Below are positions 31,300 through 43,421 of a stretch of DNA of 64,000 nucleotides, piece after piece. Made by a program: the position numbers and the translations under genes. The DNA lies in assembly GCF_016097555.1 (NCBI RefSeq), contig NC_054702.1, forward strand, positions 86,810,905 through 86,874,904, read 5' to 3'. Numbering within the stretch: position 1 is the stretch's first letter; each line of letters starts with the position of its first letter. This DNA is from Gigantopelta aegis (Eukaryota > Mollusca > Gastropoda > Neomphalida > Peltospiridae). Under the pieces are notes generated by a model. It did no database searches. It had not been told where the DNA came from and saw nothing but the letters and a program-made list of their open reading frames with translations.

Positions 31300-33656
31300 C
31301 TACCAGATAATAAGCGACCCTGGTTCAGTAAACGGTGCAAGCTTCTACGAACAAAATATTTTGAGGCAAAACATTTTTTTCTCGAAACATAAAACTATAG
31401 CAAATAAAATGAACTTAGCAAAGGCAAGTAAATGCTACAAGAAATATATATTTAAATCTTATTCTCATTACAAATTTAAAACAGAGCAGAACATGAGGCT
31501 ATTAAAAATAAATGACCCCAAAGAATTCTATAAAATATTTAAAGAAACAAAAAGCAGGATATAAAGTGTACCACCGGTTGAAGACTTCTTAAATTATTTC
31601 AGTGAATTAAATAAGGACCTGTCGGCTGATACAGTGCCCGACATAAATATTGATGATCTCGTAGACCAAGTGAGCAACGATGATATCATAAATGGAAGAT
31701 TCAGCGAGGACGAAATACTAAAATCAATAAAACAACTAAAAAACAATAAAGCAGCAGGTGTAGATAAAATAATTAACGAATATATTAAATCGACAGCCCA
31801 TTTATTGCTCCCATTCTATGTTAAACTCTTTAATATACGTTTAGACCATAGTGTGTATCCAGAAGAATGGCTGACTGGAATAATTATACCAATCTTTAAA
31901 AATAAAGGTAGTAGTTCATCCCCTGAAAACTATCGACCAATTACATTACTATGTTGCTGTTCAAAGTTATTTACAACAGTATTAAATAACCGGTTAACTA
32001 CTTTTATTGAAGAAAACGATGTTATGAGCGAAGCCCAGGCTGCTTTCCACAGAGGTTATTCGACTATAGATCACTTATTTACACTTCATTCACTAATTGA
32101 TATCCTGAAAAAAAGGAAAAGGAAACTATATTGCGCATTTGTGGATTTTGAAAAAGCTTTCGATATGATCCCAAGAGCACATCTATGGCACAAGTTACTA
32201 GAAAATAACATAAATGGTAAATTCTTTAGAATCATATATCAAATGTATCAAAGTATAAAATCATTAATATTTGTAAATAACAAGAAATCACCATTATTCG
32301 CATGCTATAATGGTGTACGTCAAGGTGAAAATTTATCCCCGATTTTATTTTCCCTGTATCTAAATGATCTAGAAAACTATTTACTTAACCACGGTTGTGA
32401 AGGTGTTTCTTCCATCGCAGATAATAAAAATAACACACTAGACATTGGAATACATCTTATTTGCTTACTGTACGCTGACGATACTGCTTTACTAGCAACA
32501 AGTGCGGTCAATTTACAACACACGTTAAATATATTCGATCAATATTGTAATATTTGGAAACTTAAAATAAATACTACAAAAACAAAAGTCTTAATTTTTA
32601 ATGGAAATTCTAAAGATTATAAATATACTTTTAAGATTGGAAAAACCACTCTCGAAAATGTCAAAGAATACAAATATTTAGGTGCCATTTTTACTAAACT
32701 AAATAAATTCAAAAATACTAAGATTAAACTTAAAAAACAGGCGCCAAAGGCTATGTATTTCGTTCTGGCAAAAGCAAAAGATCGTCATCTATCAATAGAA
32801 TGTAAACTCAAAATATTTGACTTGATGGTTCTGCCAATATTATTATATGGATGTGAAATATAGGGATTCGAAAACAACGACATCTATAACTCTGTTCAAA
32901 CCAATTTTATTAGACATATTCTCCCTGTGAAAAAAAGCTACCCCAATTTGCATGTTATATGGTGAACTTGGTAGAATGCCAATCGAGTTGACTATCCACA
33001 AAAGATTAATTTGTTATTGGGCACGAGTTATCTCGGGGAAACAATCTAAACTATCTCTATTATTATACAAATCAATGATGAGAGACCATATTAGCAATGG
33101 AACTAACTATAAGTGGATTACTGCTGTTAAAAATATTTTAGATTATCTAGGAATGAGTAATATATGGCTATCACAAACCTTTCTATCGGTAAAATGGCTA
33201 TCACAACAAATTAGCATACGACAAAACGATCAGTATTTACAAACATGGAAAAATAATATTTCAGAATCGTCGAGAGGTAAAACCTACGAATATTTCAAAG
33301 ACCAATTAAATTTTGAAAATTATCTTAATATTATTCCTGAAAAATTATGGACTGTTATGATACAATTTAGGACTTCTAACCATTATTTACCTGTTGAGAC
33401 TGGGCGTTGGAATACAGTTCTATTAGAAGATAGACTTTGTACTATTTGTGATGAAAACGACATAGGAGACGAATTTCATTATTTATTTGTATGTAGCTTT
33501 TTCAATAATACCTGGAAAGAATGTTTACGTCCATATTATTATATACGACCAAATATATATAAATTTAGAGAACTTATGAGCAGTAAAAGAATAAGCACAC
33601 TAAAAAAATTAGCCAAATTCATGAATATAATTTTTCAAGTATTTAAACGCCCATAA
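31300..33656 (+). pseudogene. LINE reverse transcriptase and C-terminal domain
   Basis: Coding resumes with PDNKRPWFSKRCKLLRTKYF. The main frame 31634-32863 has KNNKAAGVDKIINEYIK, YRPITLLCCCSKLF, AFVDFEKAFDMI, NGVRQGENLSPILFSLYLND and LLYADDTALLA (YADD catalytic box). It is cut by TAG at a conserved Trp position after YGCEI, and by a frameshift near 32940. The C-terminal frame 32952-33656 ends with CTICDENDIGDEFHYLFVC, a Cys-Cys-His-Cys motif usual in this LINE type. Stops near 31375 and 31563 break the N-terminal linker. Confidence 0.88.
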
Positions 33657-33797
33657 CAACAACAATACCCAACAACAACCAAAATTACCATACATTAACC
33701 AGTTACTGAAACTAAAGGTCAACATACAACTATACTTGATATATTTTAAATCATATTACATTATTTTATGTCTTATTGTTATTATGAAAATTTAATT

Positions 33798-33828
<31 letters not shown>

Positions 33829-34142
33829 TATTTATATCTATATATTGTAATACCAATAATTATAAAGTACACAGTTGTAACTGAAATTTTCTGAATAATT
33901 ATATTTTACAATATACCTCTACTCTGTTACATCGTAGAATGCATCTACATGGTTAATACACATATCTCTATAATGTAATATCATGTATTTATATTATTAA
34001 TACACATATCTTTATAATGTAATGTAATGTCATGTATTTGTATTTGTATTTGTATTCATATATGTACCAAGCAATGTATTCCTATTATTTGTATCCTCCT
34101 GTTAACCATCTTGTCAAAATCAGAATATGTATGTTCCTCTTA
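33657..34142 (+). other. LINE 3' untranslated region
   Basis: AT-rich, with ATT, ATTT and TTTGTA short repeats. It continues after the Harbinger-like insertion at 35474 with CGCCGTTGCATAACGGCCTG and AATAAAGTTCTG. Confidence 0.65.
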
Positions 34143-35473
34143 TGGCCCGATCACACTGGCCCGAATGCCATTCCGTTTGTTTTCCGAATAGGAATTTGGG
34201 TGTTCGGGGAGCGAACGGATCATATTCGGGAAGCATTCGGTGTGTTCTAGGTTGGACTATACCAATTCAAATCCCATAGGCGACCATGTTAACGTTTGTG
34301 TTTAAAAACACTATATGCAATATATCAACCAAACTATGACCCATAAATATTAGTACTACAACCCCTACCTCAAAGTATTAACTGCAGAAAATGGTACCTT
34401 TCATGGCTCATTTTCGGTATAACCAGATGTTTTTACAACACCCCTAGTTTCGCACAAAATTTTAGTACTTTTTTTTTACATGTACCCCATACATGTTCCA
34501 AGCACAAGGCTACTTGACACAGTGGTACTAGATGAACTAAAATTGTATACTTTTTTAGCCCAGATGAAACTAATTTTTTTTACAACCAACACACTCACAT
34601 TTATAACCAATCACAGGACTTGTGGTGTTAACTTCTCTATCAAAAGTCGGTACACCTCGAACTTCGACCCAGCCGGAAATTAATTGGTATAGTGCTACCT
34701 CTAGGAGCATACTGGCTGTTCGGCTCCGTACGGATGCATACGGAACGGCATTCGGTAGCTCAAAAAATTTGTTGTGCATGTTCAAAATAATTTTCATCGA
34801 CCATCCGAATGTGGCGTCCATGTGTATTCGGGAAGCATTCTAGGAGGATACGGCATGTACGGAAAACGTTCGGGAAGCATGCGTCTAGTTCTTGGTGCAT
34901 TCGGAATGAAAATTTGGAGGTGCTGGGTTCCGTATGCTTTCCGAACACCCCGAATGGACCTAGAACATGACGAATGCTTTCCGAACGTTTTCAGTATCCT
35001 TTCCGGATTTGTTTTCATTTATGCGGCCGAATATATAACGAATAGCCACAACCCTTCCAGTATTCTTTCAGAACATTTTTCGAACTGCTCGTACACTTCC
35101 AGAATGCACAGTATGTTCCGTATGCTTTCCGAACACCCCGAATGGACATAGAACATGACGAACCCTTTCCGAACCCTTGCGGGAAAGCATGCGGAAAGAG
35201 TTCGGTCCATTCTAGGTCGATTTGCTGTGTTCGGAAAGCATTCGGAAAGCGTTCGGAAAGGAAACCTTTCGAAGTCAACATGCGGGAAGTATTCGGTCTA
35301 TTCTGAAACCATTCTGAAACCATACTGAAAACATTCGGAAAACAAACGGAAAGCATTCGGTGATACATTGGGGAAAACACATTCGGAGGGACATTCGGCC
35401 AGTTTAAAAAATCACACCACTTTCGTATACGGAAAACAAACGGAAGTTCATTCGGGCCAGTGTGATCGCCCCA
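34143..35473. mobile_element. Harbinger-like element with TTA duplication, motif-packed
   Basis: Ends TGGCCCGATCACACTGGCC and GGCCAGTGTGATCGCCCCA form inverted repeats that continue inward for at least 45 bp (CCGTTTGTTTTCCG shared). TTA lies on both sides (34140-34142 and 35474-35476), as for PIF/Harbinger-type insertion. The right two thirds are filled with CATTCGG, CGGAAAGC and CCGAATGC words in both orientations. It has no transposase frame. It sits in the LINE 3' untranslated region. Confidence 0.85.
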
Positions 35474-36300
35474 TTACGCCGTTGCATAACGGCCTGAGTG
35501 TAATAAAGTTCTGTTCTGTTCTGTTCTGTTCTGTCGAACATTGGTGTTTATTATCCTCTATGTATGTGGAGGTGAAGACTGAAGAGTACTCGCATACTTG
35601 TGAAACCCTTGTCATTGTCGAACATTGGTGTTTATTATCCTCTGTGTATGTGGAGGTGAAGACTGAAGAGTACTCGCATACTTGTGAAACCCTTGTCATT
35701 GTCGAACATTGGTGTTTATTATCCTCTATGTATGTGGAGGTGAAGACTGAAGAGTACTCGCATACTTGTGAAACCCTTGTCATTGTCGAACATTGGTGTT
35801 TATTATCCTCTATGTATGTGGAGGTGAAGACTGAAGAGTACTCGCATACTTGTGAAACCCTTGTCATTGTCGAACATTGGTGTTTATTATCCTCTATGTA
35901 TGTGGAGGTGAAGACTGAAGAGTACTCGCATACTTGTGAAACCCTTGTCACTGTCGAACATTGGTGTTTATTATCCTCTATGTATGTGGAGGTGAAGACT
36001 GAAGAGTACTCGCATACTTGTGAAACCCTTGTCACTGTCGAACATTGGTGTTTATTATCCTCTATGTATGTGGAGGTGAAAACTGAAGAGTACTCGCATA
36101 TTTGTGAAACCCTTGTCATTGTCGAACATTGGTGTTTATTATCCTCTATGTATGTGGAGGTGAAGACTGAAGAGTACTCACATACTTGTGAAACCCTTGT
36201 CACTGTCGAACATTGGTGTTTATTATCCTCTATGTATGTGGAGGTGAAGACTGAAGAGTACTCACATACTTGTGAAATCCTTGTCATTGTCGAACATTGG

Positions 36301-36500
36301 NNNNNNNNNNNNNNNNNNNNNNNNNNNNNNNNNNNNNNNNNNNNNNNNNNNNNNNNNNNNNNNNNNNNNNNNNNNNNNNNNNNNNNNNNNNNNNNNNNNN
36401 NNNNNNNNNNNNNNNNNNNNNNNNNNNNNNNNNNNNNNNNNNNNNNNNNNNNNNNNNNNNNNNNNNNNNNNNNNNNNNNNNNNNNNNNNNNNNNNNNNNN
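36301..36500. other. Assembly gap (200 N)
   Basis: Exactly 200 unknown bases in the middle of the 84-bp array. The true number of units is therefore unknown and the frame translated across it is meaningless. Confidence 1.
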
Positions 36501-37130
36501 TCTAACTATTTTATCAATGCAAGACTTGAATGTCCTAGAATAGTTAAAATATCAGACCATTACCCTATTGTTAGGGTTGGAGTTAGATTTAGGGTTAGGT
36601 TTTGGGCTAGGCTGAGATTCCATCTTTATACATGTATCAATATAATGGGGGTAACAGGCGGAATTTTTTTCATGCTATGTAATTCATTACAAGTTATTTA
36701 TTTCTGAGCCGACTGATTTGTAAATTGCACACAAAAATAGTATTTTTTGTTATTTCCAAAACACTTTTACTTTTCTTCTTATGTCAATCCAAACAGAAAT
36801 TATTTACCAAAAAACCGCCACATTTTTATAGAATGCTGGGACGAACTATACATTATCGGGTCATCACTAGTAAGTGTATATATATTCAAAGAGAAACCAA
36901 AACTGATTGTTGCTGGTCACCCATAACTGAATTTATTGAAAGTTGCATAATATTATTTGGGTGGTGTTTTTGTTTTCTCATCAACCACCAAGAGCCGTCT
37001 TCGCCATGAGCTCAACCAAGGCGGGCTTAAGATCAATCTCCTGAAATGGTGCTAGGCAAGCAATCGGATGAACCTTCATATAAAATGTATTAATATTATA
37101 CTGAGAGGCAATCTCATTAATACATTGTAT
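36501..37130. repeat. Right copy of unit U (empty Tc1 site)
   Basis: Homologous to 24250-24716 plus 26222-26510. It lacks the Tc1 element at the matching TA (about 36885) and the 90-bp segment at the position of 24412. Confidence 0.85.
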
Positions 37131-37510
37131 GTGGAGGTGAAGACTGAAGAGTACTCACATACTTGTGAAACCCTTTTCATTGTCGAACATTGGTGTTTAT
37201 TATCCTCTATGTATGTGGAGGTGAAGACTGAAGAGTACTCGCATACTTGTGAAACCCTTGTCACTGTCGAACATTGGTGTTTATTATCCTCTATGTATGT
37301 GGATGTGAAGACTGAAGAGTACTCGCATACTTGTGAAACCCTTGTCATTGTTGAACATTGGTGTTTATTGTCCTCTATGTATGTGGAGGTGAAGACTGAA
37401 GAGTACTCACATACTTGATGATATTCTTTATTTCCTCCATAAATGAAAATTGCATACAATCACACTTTCAAATTAAATAAATAACACAAAAATACAGGTA
37501 CTGTAATACA

Positions 37511-37515
<5 letters not shown>

Positions 37516-37593
<78 letters not shown>
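37516..37593. repeat. (AT)n(AG)n microsatellite in the LINE 3' region
   Basis: AT run followed by AG run within the 3' untranslated part of the minus-strand LINE. Confidence 0.9.
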
Positions 37594-37597
<4 letters not shown>

Positions 37598-37624
37598 ATG
37601 CCCTTCATAACTATTTATAACAGT

Positions 37625-39948
37625 TTAGAAATCCAACCGGATGTACTGACGACAAAGATGTATATATTTTGATATGCTTAAAATAAACAAAATCCACTGA
37701 TGAAAATCAAGACCATTCAGGTCATTGTTTTCTCCTCCCAAAATACAGTTCATGAGATTTTCGTCACTTTGGTCACATATTGTAACATACTGGTCAATAG
37801 ACATAATGTTTGCTAGTAATTCAAAAGCAGCATTTGTTTCTGTTATTAGTTTTTCACAGTGTAATAAAATATGTTTAGTATAATCTAACGTTTGTTTATC
37901 ACATAGAATACATTTCCTTGGAAAGGTTTTCATGCTACCTATTTTTACAACTGATGATAATGTTATTTTACAATTTGGATGAACGTACGCTATTTTCCAA
38001 AGAATGTGGACACCGATATCGGGGTGAATGTCATAGAAGCGGGAACGTTCAGGCGTTCTATGAAGTTTAGTTTGGTGACTCGTATTCTCAAATTCTAATT
38101 AGTTTTCTGTTTACTATTGCACGCCAATGGAGTTTATCTGTGAATTCTCCGTATTTCACATATCTGTATATCACATCAGTAAGATTATATTTCTTAATCA
38201 CATTAAATATATCGCTTATAAAGTCGGCATGTGTTCTTATGCCAATAAGATATTGTCCAAGTTTCCAAAGAAAAAGTTTCTTCGATATATATTTAGTTTC
38301 CTGTCGGCACAAACGTCCAAGTAGCAGTAGCTTACACTTGTCAATATAGGTCTGCATTGACCATAGCCCCAGAGTGGCCGTGGTTGTAATACTAGGCGAT
38401 CGCCGATCTAGACCTTGGGCTCTTCTGGCAAACTGTCTTTGAACCCGTTCCATCTTATTAATATTAGTATCAGAGATATCAAAATATAGTTCACAGGCAT
38501 AAAATGATGATGGCAATATAATTCGTTTCCAGATTTTAGCGCTTGCAATAGGATTCAAACCGTTTATTTGTAATCCAGTCATGTACAGTGAGTTAACTGT
38601 TTTAGTAGCTTTTTCACATGCACGTTCAATTCTTTTCTGACAGGAATTATTACTGGTAAATAAAACACCTGCATATTTCGTTTCTACAACATGGTTAATT
38701 TTACTTTGCCCCAGAAGAAATGTATTTCCAGTGTTTACAATTGCGTTTGTTATTAAATAATATGGAACAACTTTTGTTGGGATTATATTTTAAACGCCAT
38801 TTGGTAGCATACGAGTAAACCGTATTAATCAGTGTTTGTATACCTTTAGTTGTTGCACTTAAAATAATGGTATCATCCGCAAGCAATAGTCGTGGTATTT
38901 TTACATGTGCCATACTTATACCATAGCCAGTCATTCTCAGTTCGGTCATCAAGTCATTGATAAAAACCAAAAATAACCAAGCAGACATAACTCTGCCTTG
39001 TCCAACACCACGGGTAATACAGAATTGTTCGGAAGCACATCCCTGAAAAGCAACAAAGGCACAAGCTGTCGTATAAGAGTGTCTAATAAGACGCCGGCTC
39101 TTAGATTTTATTCCTAATTTATAAAGTTTGTGAAGCAGGCCATCTTGCCACACGCGGTCAAAGGCCTTTTCATTATCAAGAAATGTAGCATGGAGACCAG
39201 TCTGGGATTGGGAATAATGACTTATACATTCTTGTAATGTCCAGGCAGCTAATTGGGCACCACTGTTTTTACAAAATCCAAACTGAAGTGGATCAGGGAA
39301 GTTTAAATTTGATTTCTCGAACCACTGTTGAATTCGGTTAATAATGATTTTTTCTAGCAATTTGCCTCATGAAGATGTCAAAGTTATACCTCTGTAGTTC
39401 CGTGGGTCACTTTTGTCTTTTCCGTTTTGTTTATATAATGGAATAGTGCATCCAATTCTATAAGCTTTAGGAATATATTCTTTTTCAATAATCAGGTTAA
39501 AGAGAATTTGAATATGTTGCATAAATATATCTCCTGCGTATCTTAAGTGTTCGTTAGAGATGCCATCTGGTCCTGGTGATTTGTTATTTTTAAGGGGTTT
39601 AATAACAGAGGCTACTTCACCAAATGTCACGAGGTCAGCTAAAATTGTTTCTTCTTGTGAATAACTATCGCCTAAAAGTTGTTCAATATTGATTTTTTCC
39701 GAATTCTGGCATTCAGTATTTTCTGTGGCAAGATCAGCGAAATAATCCTTCCATAAACATGTAATTTGATATGGAGTTATTGCTTCAGTCCCGTTATATT
39801 TGAGTATGTTTATTGTTGAAGACGATTGTCTAAAACGCCTAACAGTTTTATAAAAATATCCCACATCAACATTTGAACTATTTTCAATTTCCTTATACAC
39901 ATAATCTTTATAATTCAATTTCGAACGTCTGTTGTTTTTCCGGAACAC
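37625..39948 (-). pseudogene. LINE reverse transcriptase and C-terminal domain
   Basis: Frames in order on the minus strand: 39948-39367 with PLKNNKSPGPDGISNEHLRY and PRNYRGITLTSS; 39360-38701 with ATFLDNEKAFDRVWQDGLLH, GVGQGRVMSAWLFLVFINDL and LLLADDTIILSAT (LADD catalytic box); 38582-38088 with ERVQRQFARRAQGLDRRS; and 37933-37625 with KCILCDKQTLDYTKHILLHC, a CxxC..H..C motif. Breaks between these frames show single-base lesions. The catalytic aspartates are present. Confidence 0.88.
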
Positions 39949-39960
39949 ACATCTTTATAA

Positions 39961-41110
39961 TTACGATAAGAAATGGATTGTGGATTTCGAGGTTTCCCCA
40001 TCTTTTTTCCATTCTCGACGTTTTTCTCTCATTGTGTGGTGATCTTTATCTAAGCCGTTACGTTTCCAAAACGGTTTCAAGTATCGTCTATATCTTCCTC
40101 GTGGTATATACACATGAGATGCATATAAAAGACTGTGCACAATTCTTGTGTTATACGTTTCTATATCTTGTTCGTAACATTCGTGTGTTTGGTTATATGT
40201 AAAGTTTAACAGTTTATCTACTTCTGTTTTGTACATTCTTAAATCATCTTCGTTGGCTTTGGACCATTTTAGCGTAACATCATTAGCAGCTAAATTATCT
40301 ATTCTACTTCTAAATATAAATATAGTACTATATAATGAATAGTGATCAGATATATCATAGGGAATAAGTTGGTTAACTTCACATACAAGAATACACCCAC
40401 ACATATATTCAGGTACACAAATATAGTCAATTGTGCTTCTGTTGGCATTGTCTTTAGATCTAAATGTACACTTTGGTCGTTCTGTTGATATACATGATGT
40501 AGAAACCAAATGTCTCTGTTTGAATAGTTTCTCAAACAGAGTTCTAACTCTGTAAGATTTCTAGAAATCACATCTATGAATATCCACATTTAAGTCACCT
40601 GCTATCACACATGCACCGTCACTTGAATATTTATCAAACACCTCACACACATTTTCAAGAGCATTTAAATAATGTTGATTTGTATAATTTGTAGAGGGAA
40701 GGCGTGTACCTATCAGGTAAACATGTTCGTAATCTGACTTCATTATTTTTATTGTGACAATGTGGTCAAAATGTAAGTCTATGTTTTCAATTTGGAAATA
40801 AGCTGTTTTCCGATGCATAATTGCTACTCCCCTAAACCCTCGGGTGGAAATATTCGTGTTTTTGTCGCATTTTACAACTACATTAAAGTCTGATCTAAGA
40901 TTACAAAGAAACATTTTTGCTTCGTAATAATAGCAATGTCTACATTGTTTAGTAATGTTACTAAGTGAGGAGTGCCATACATCACTCCTCTCATGTTCCA
41001 GGTCACAATACGAAGTGTGAAAGTGAAAATAATTAATAGTATTATAAACGTAACTATTTTCATTATTGGCTTCTAGAGTACCGCTAATTGTAATTATTTC
41101 TTTCTTCATT
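39961..41110 (-). pseudogene. LINE apurinic-type endonuclease
   Basis: The start motif LRIVTWNMRGVMYGTPHLVT (frame 41063-40878), then GFRGVAIMHRK and CVIAGDLNVDI (frame 41109-40561), then RSTIDYICVPEYM and ISDHYSLYSTI (frame 40509-39961) follow one another with frame changes. The S-D-H box is intact here, unlike the plus-strand LINE at 26566. Confidence 0.85.
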
Positions 41111-42372
41111 TGACCAGTCCTGGTCGTGATGATTCATTTGCGACCTAGGGATGTACGGCCTACAGAGTACATCGTCAGGCCAAAATGAATCATCTATCTT
41201 AGGTGCACATCAATGTTTATTTGAATGGTGTAACTAGTATTTTTACCAGCCCTATTAGTCCATGTTTTCATTAATCTTACATACGTTACCACAACGTGTT
41301 TTTGTGTGGCATATTTTATGATTGCATCACTTACAAGGGCAAAGGGTTTGTCTGCTTTAATTCTGGATAACACAAATCTGATTGTTTTCTTCTTTCTAAC
41401 ACCACTGAATAAATCCATGTTAGACCCTAAAGTGGGAATCGTTTCTCCTACAGTAGCAGCTGTGGAGGAATGAACACTGCCGAATTCAATATGAATGTCA
41501 TCAATATTGCGTTTGTTGAGATCAAAACTGTCTGTTGTTTGTGGCGTCTCGTGTGGCTCCTTATCTACGGGTGACGGCGACGCGTTGCCGTTCTGCTGTT
41601 GAGAAGTCTGAACTGTAAGCGACATCGTTGAAGAATTTTCCTCAATCTGCACACCACTCATGACTCCGGACAAAGGTGTGGTGTTTTCAGCATGCTGTGT
41701 GCGTCGTTCCGGTGTCTTAGGCGACACTGAGTTACAAGAAATATCGGCAGAAAGAAGATAGGCATAAGATGCCTTGGTCCTCTGCAATATAGTGTCTACC
41801 TTTCCTACTATTGCATCGAGTATTCGGAATTGATCGGACATCTGCCTCTGTTCCGAATGACTTGAAGAAAGTTTTATTTCCATTTCTTTTGTGTCGCTTT
41901 TCAATAGTTTATTTTCAGATGTCAGCTTTTGTTCATTAACAAAGTGAATGTTCATTTGCTCCGTTAACATCTTATTTCGTTCTTCTTTTTCAGTTAGTTT
42001 AGATTTTAGAAACTCAATTTCCTTATCTTTGCTCTTTTCTATTTTATCTAGGCGATTTGAAAGTACAAGGAATTTTTCATTTATCAATTGTTTGATTTTA
42101 ATAATGGAAGTGACAATACTTGCCAGGTCGAACCCATTTCGTGACAGTCCGTCTTGTTTGTCGTATTGCTGTTTAAGGTGACATCCGCGTCGTCATCTGC
42201 ATACAAGCCACTCTGGGTGCTTGTCTTGCTTAACACATCACTGCATAGTGTTGTTTCGGTGACGTCGCCCATGACATAGTGATATAACATGTATATGTCG
42301 TTAGCATATTTCTGAGAAACAGAACGCGCACCTTGCGATCGTTTCACGCGTTTAATAAAACATCGGCCTTCA

Positions 42373-42804
42373 CATCTTCATAAATCAAGGCTAATATTCG
42401 TTCCTCGTATTCAGCCTTGATACATGTCGTCAAGAAATCGTGTCACAAAATGCTTAAATTTCATTGGATGTGATGAGATCTGATTGTAACGAATCGCAAC
42501 GCTCCTTATAGATTCCGTTGTTATTGTAAACAAAGATGGCAGCGTCAGCGTCCGTGGAAACATGTTGTGTTTGTCACGATATGTTAAAAAAAAAGGTTTC
42601 GGCGGTTAATTTTTGATATTGCTTTCAAGATTGTCACATGTTACCGATGGTGTGATTGGTCAGCGATGTCATCGTGTAAGGGACATAATCGGTGTTACAA
42701 ATTTTCTTCCAATAGAGGGCGCTAGTAGTGGATATCAGTAATCTTGACTACATGTATCAAGGCTGAATACGAGGAACGAATATTAGCCTTGATTTATGAA
42801 GATG
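42373..42804. mobile_element. Mutator-like MITE with 9-bp duplication
   Basis: Long inverted ends (about 62 bp with one mismatch) begin CATCTTCATAAATCAAGGC. The element is flanked on both sides by CGGCCTTCA (42364-42372 and 42805-42813). A 9-bp duplication and long inverted repeats are typical of Mutator-like elements. The interior of about 300 bp is non-coding. Removing element and one duplication restores the LINE ORF1 reading. Confidence 0.9.
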
Positions 42805-43004
42805 CGGCCTTCAGGAAAGTGTTCACATTTACTCTTCGCATAATCATACATACTGCATCTCACATGGTTTAATTCGCAATCTCTACCTTCATATATGTGT
42901 AAAAGATTACGTTCAAAGTCATTTTTATCCAAGCTTCCAAGCTGATCGTGTATGTTTTGAAACACTTCACTTTCCACTTGACTGGCTTCTTGAGTGTCGA
43001 ATGC

Positions 43005-43421
43005 CAGACAACTCGGCCCCGAGGACAACTCGGCCCAGACAACTCGGCCCACGTCGAGACAACTCGGCCCAGAGTTCTGAGACAACCCGGCCCACCGCGA
43101 GACAACTCGGCCCGGAGTCCAGAGACAACTCAGCACAGGGACAATCTTGTCTATTGTTATTTCTATAGTACAATACTTCTAGAAACTACGATATGCGCGT
43201 ACGACATGCACAATTGTCATTCTTAATGGTGACCATATAGTTAGCGGTATCTATCAGTATAATGCATTATTATTACTATAGTACAATACTACGACATGGT
43301 CAACTATCATACTTAACACGCATATAATGTGTCACAGCATGCCCCGTCTATCAGTCTAATAACTCGGCCCAGAGTTGTCCGAGTTGTTTGGGCCGAGTTG
43401 TCTCCCGGGCCGAGTTGTCTG
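43005..43421. mobile_element. Inverted-repeat element with GACAACTCGGCCC arrays
   Basis: Ends CAGACAACTCGGCCC and GGGCCGAGTTGTCTG are perfect inverted repeats. The left 130 bp hold about six further copies of GACAACTCGGCCC and the right end holds reverse-oriented copies. It lies within LINE ORF1. A target duplication is not clear; the flanks GTATAGAC and GCATTCGAC are only loosely similar. Confidence 0.75.

Larger units (their letters stand above)
26557..35533 (+). mobile_element. LINE inserted in the 84-bp array, itself interrupted twice
   Basis: Starts exactly after GTCATTGTC of an 84-bp unit and ends in a (TTCTG)n tail at about 35533, where the unit resumes with TCGAACATTGG. Coding pieces: endonuclease 26566-27465 and reverse transcriptase plus tail 31300-33656. 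Interruptions: a long inverted-repeat element at about 27487-31225 and a Harbinger-like element at 34143-35473. Without them the LINE would be about 3.9 kb with no ORF1, so it is probably 5' truncated. Confidence 0.85.
35534..37415. repeat. 84-bp minisatellite, interrupted by N gap and unit U
   Basis: About nine units at 35534-36300, then 200 N, then the non-coding unit U (36501-37130), then about 3.4 more units to 37415. One partial unit is also left of the LINE at 26510-26556. The period is 84 bp, divisible by three. One plus frame repeats VEHWCLLSSMYVEVKTEEYS.. every 28 residues and one minus frame repeats CEYSSVFTSTYIEDNKHQCS.. without stops. Units differ at a few sites (GTCATTGTC versus GTCACTGTC, CTCGCATA versus CTCACATA). 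Confidence 0.95.

Noticed and set aside
35368..36543. Long open frames of 391 and 279 residues over the 84-bp array
   Set aside because: They are made by a stop-free 84-bp unit and run through 200 N. They have no start context, domains or homology.
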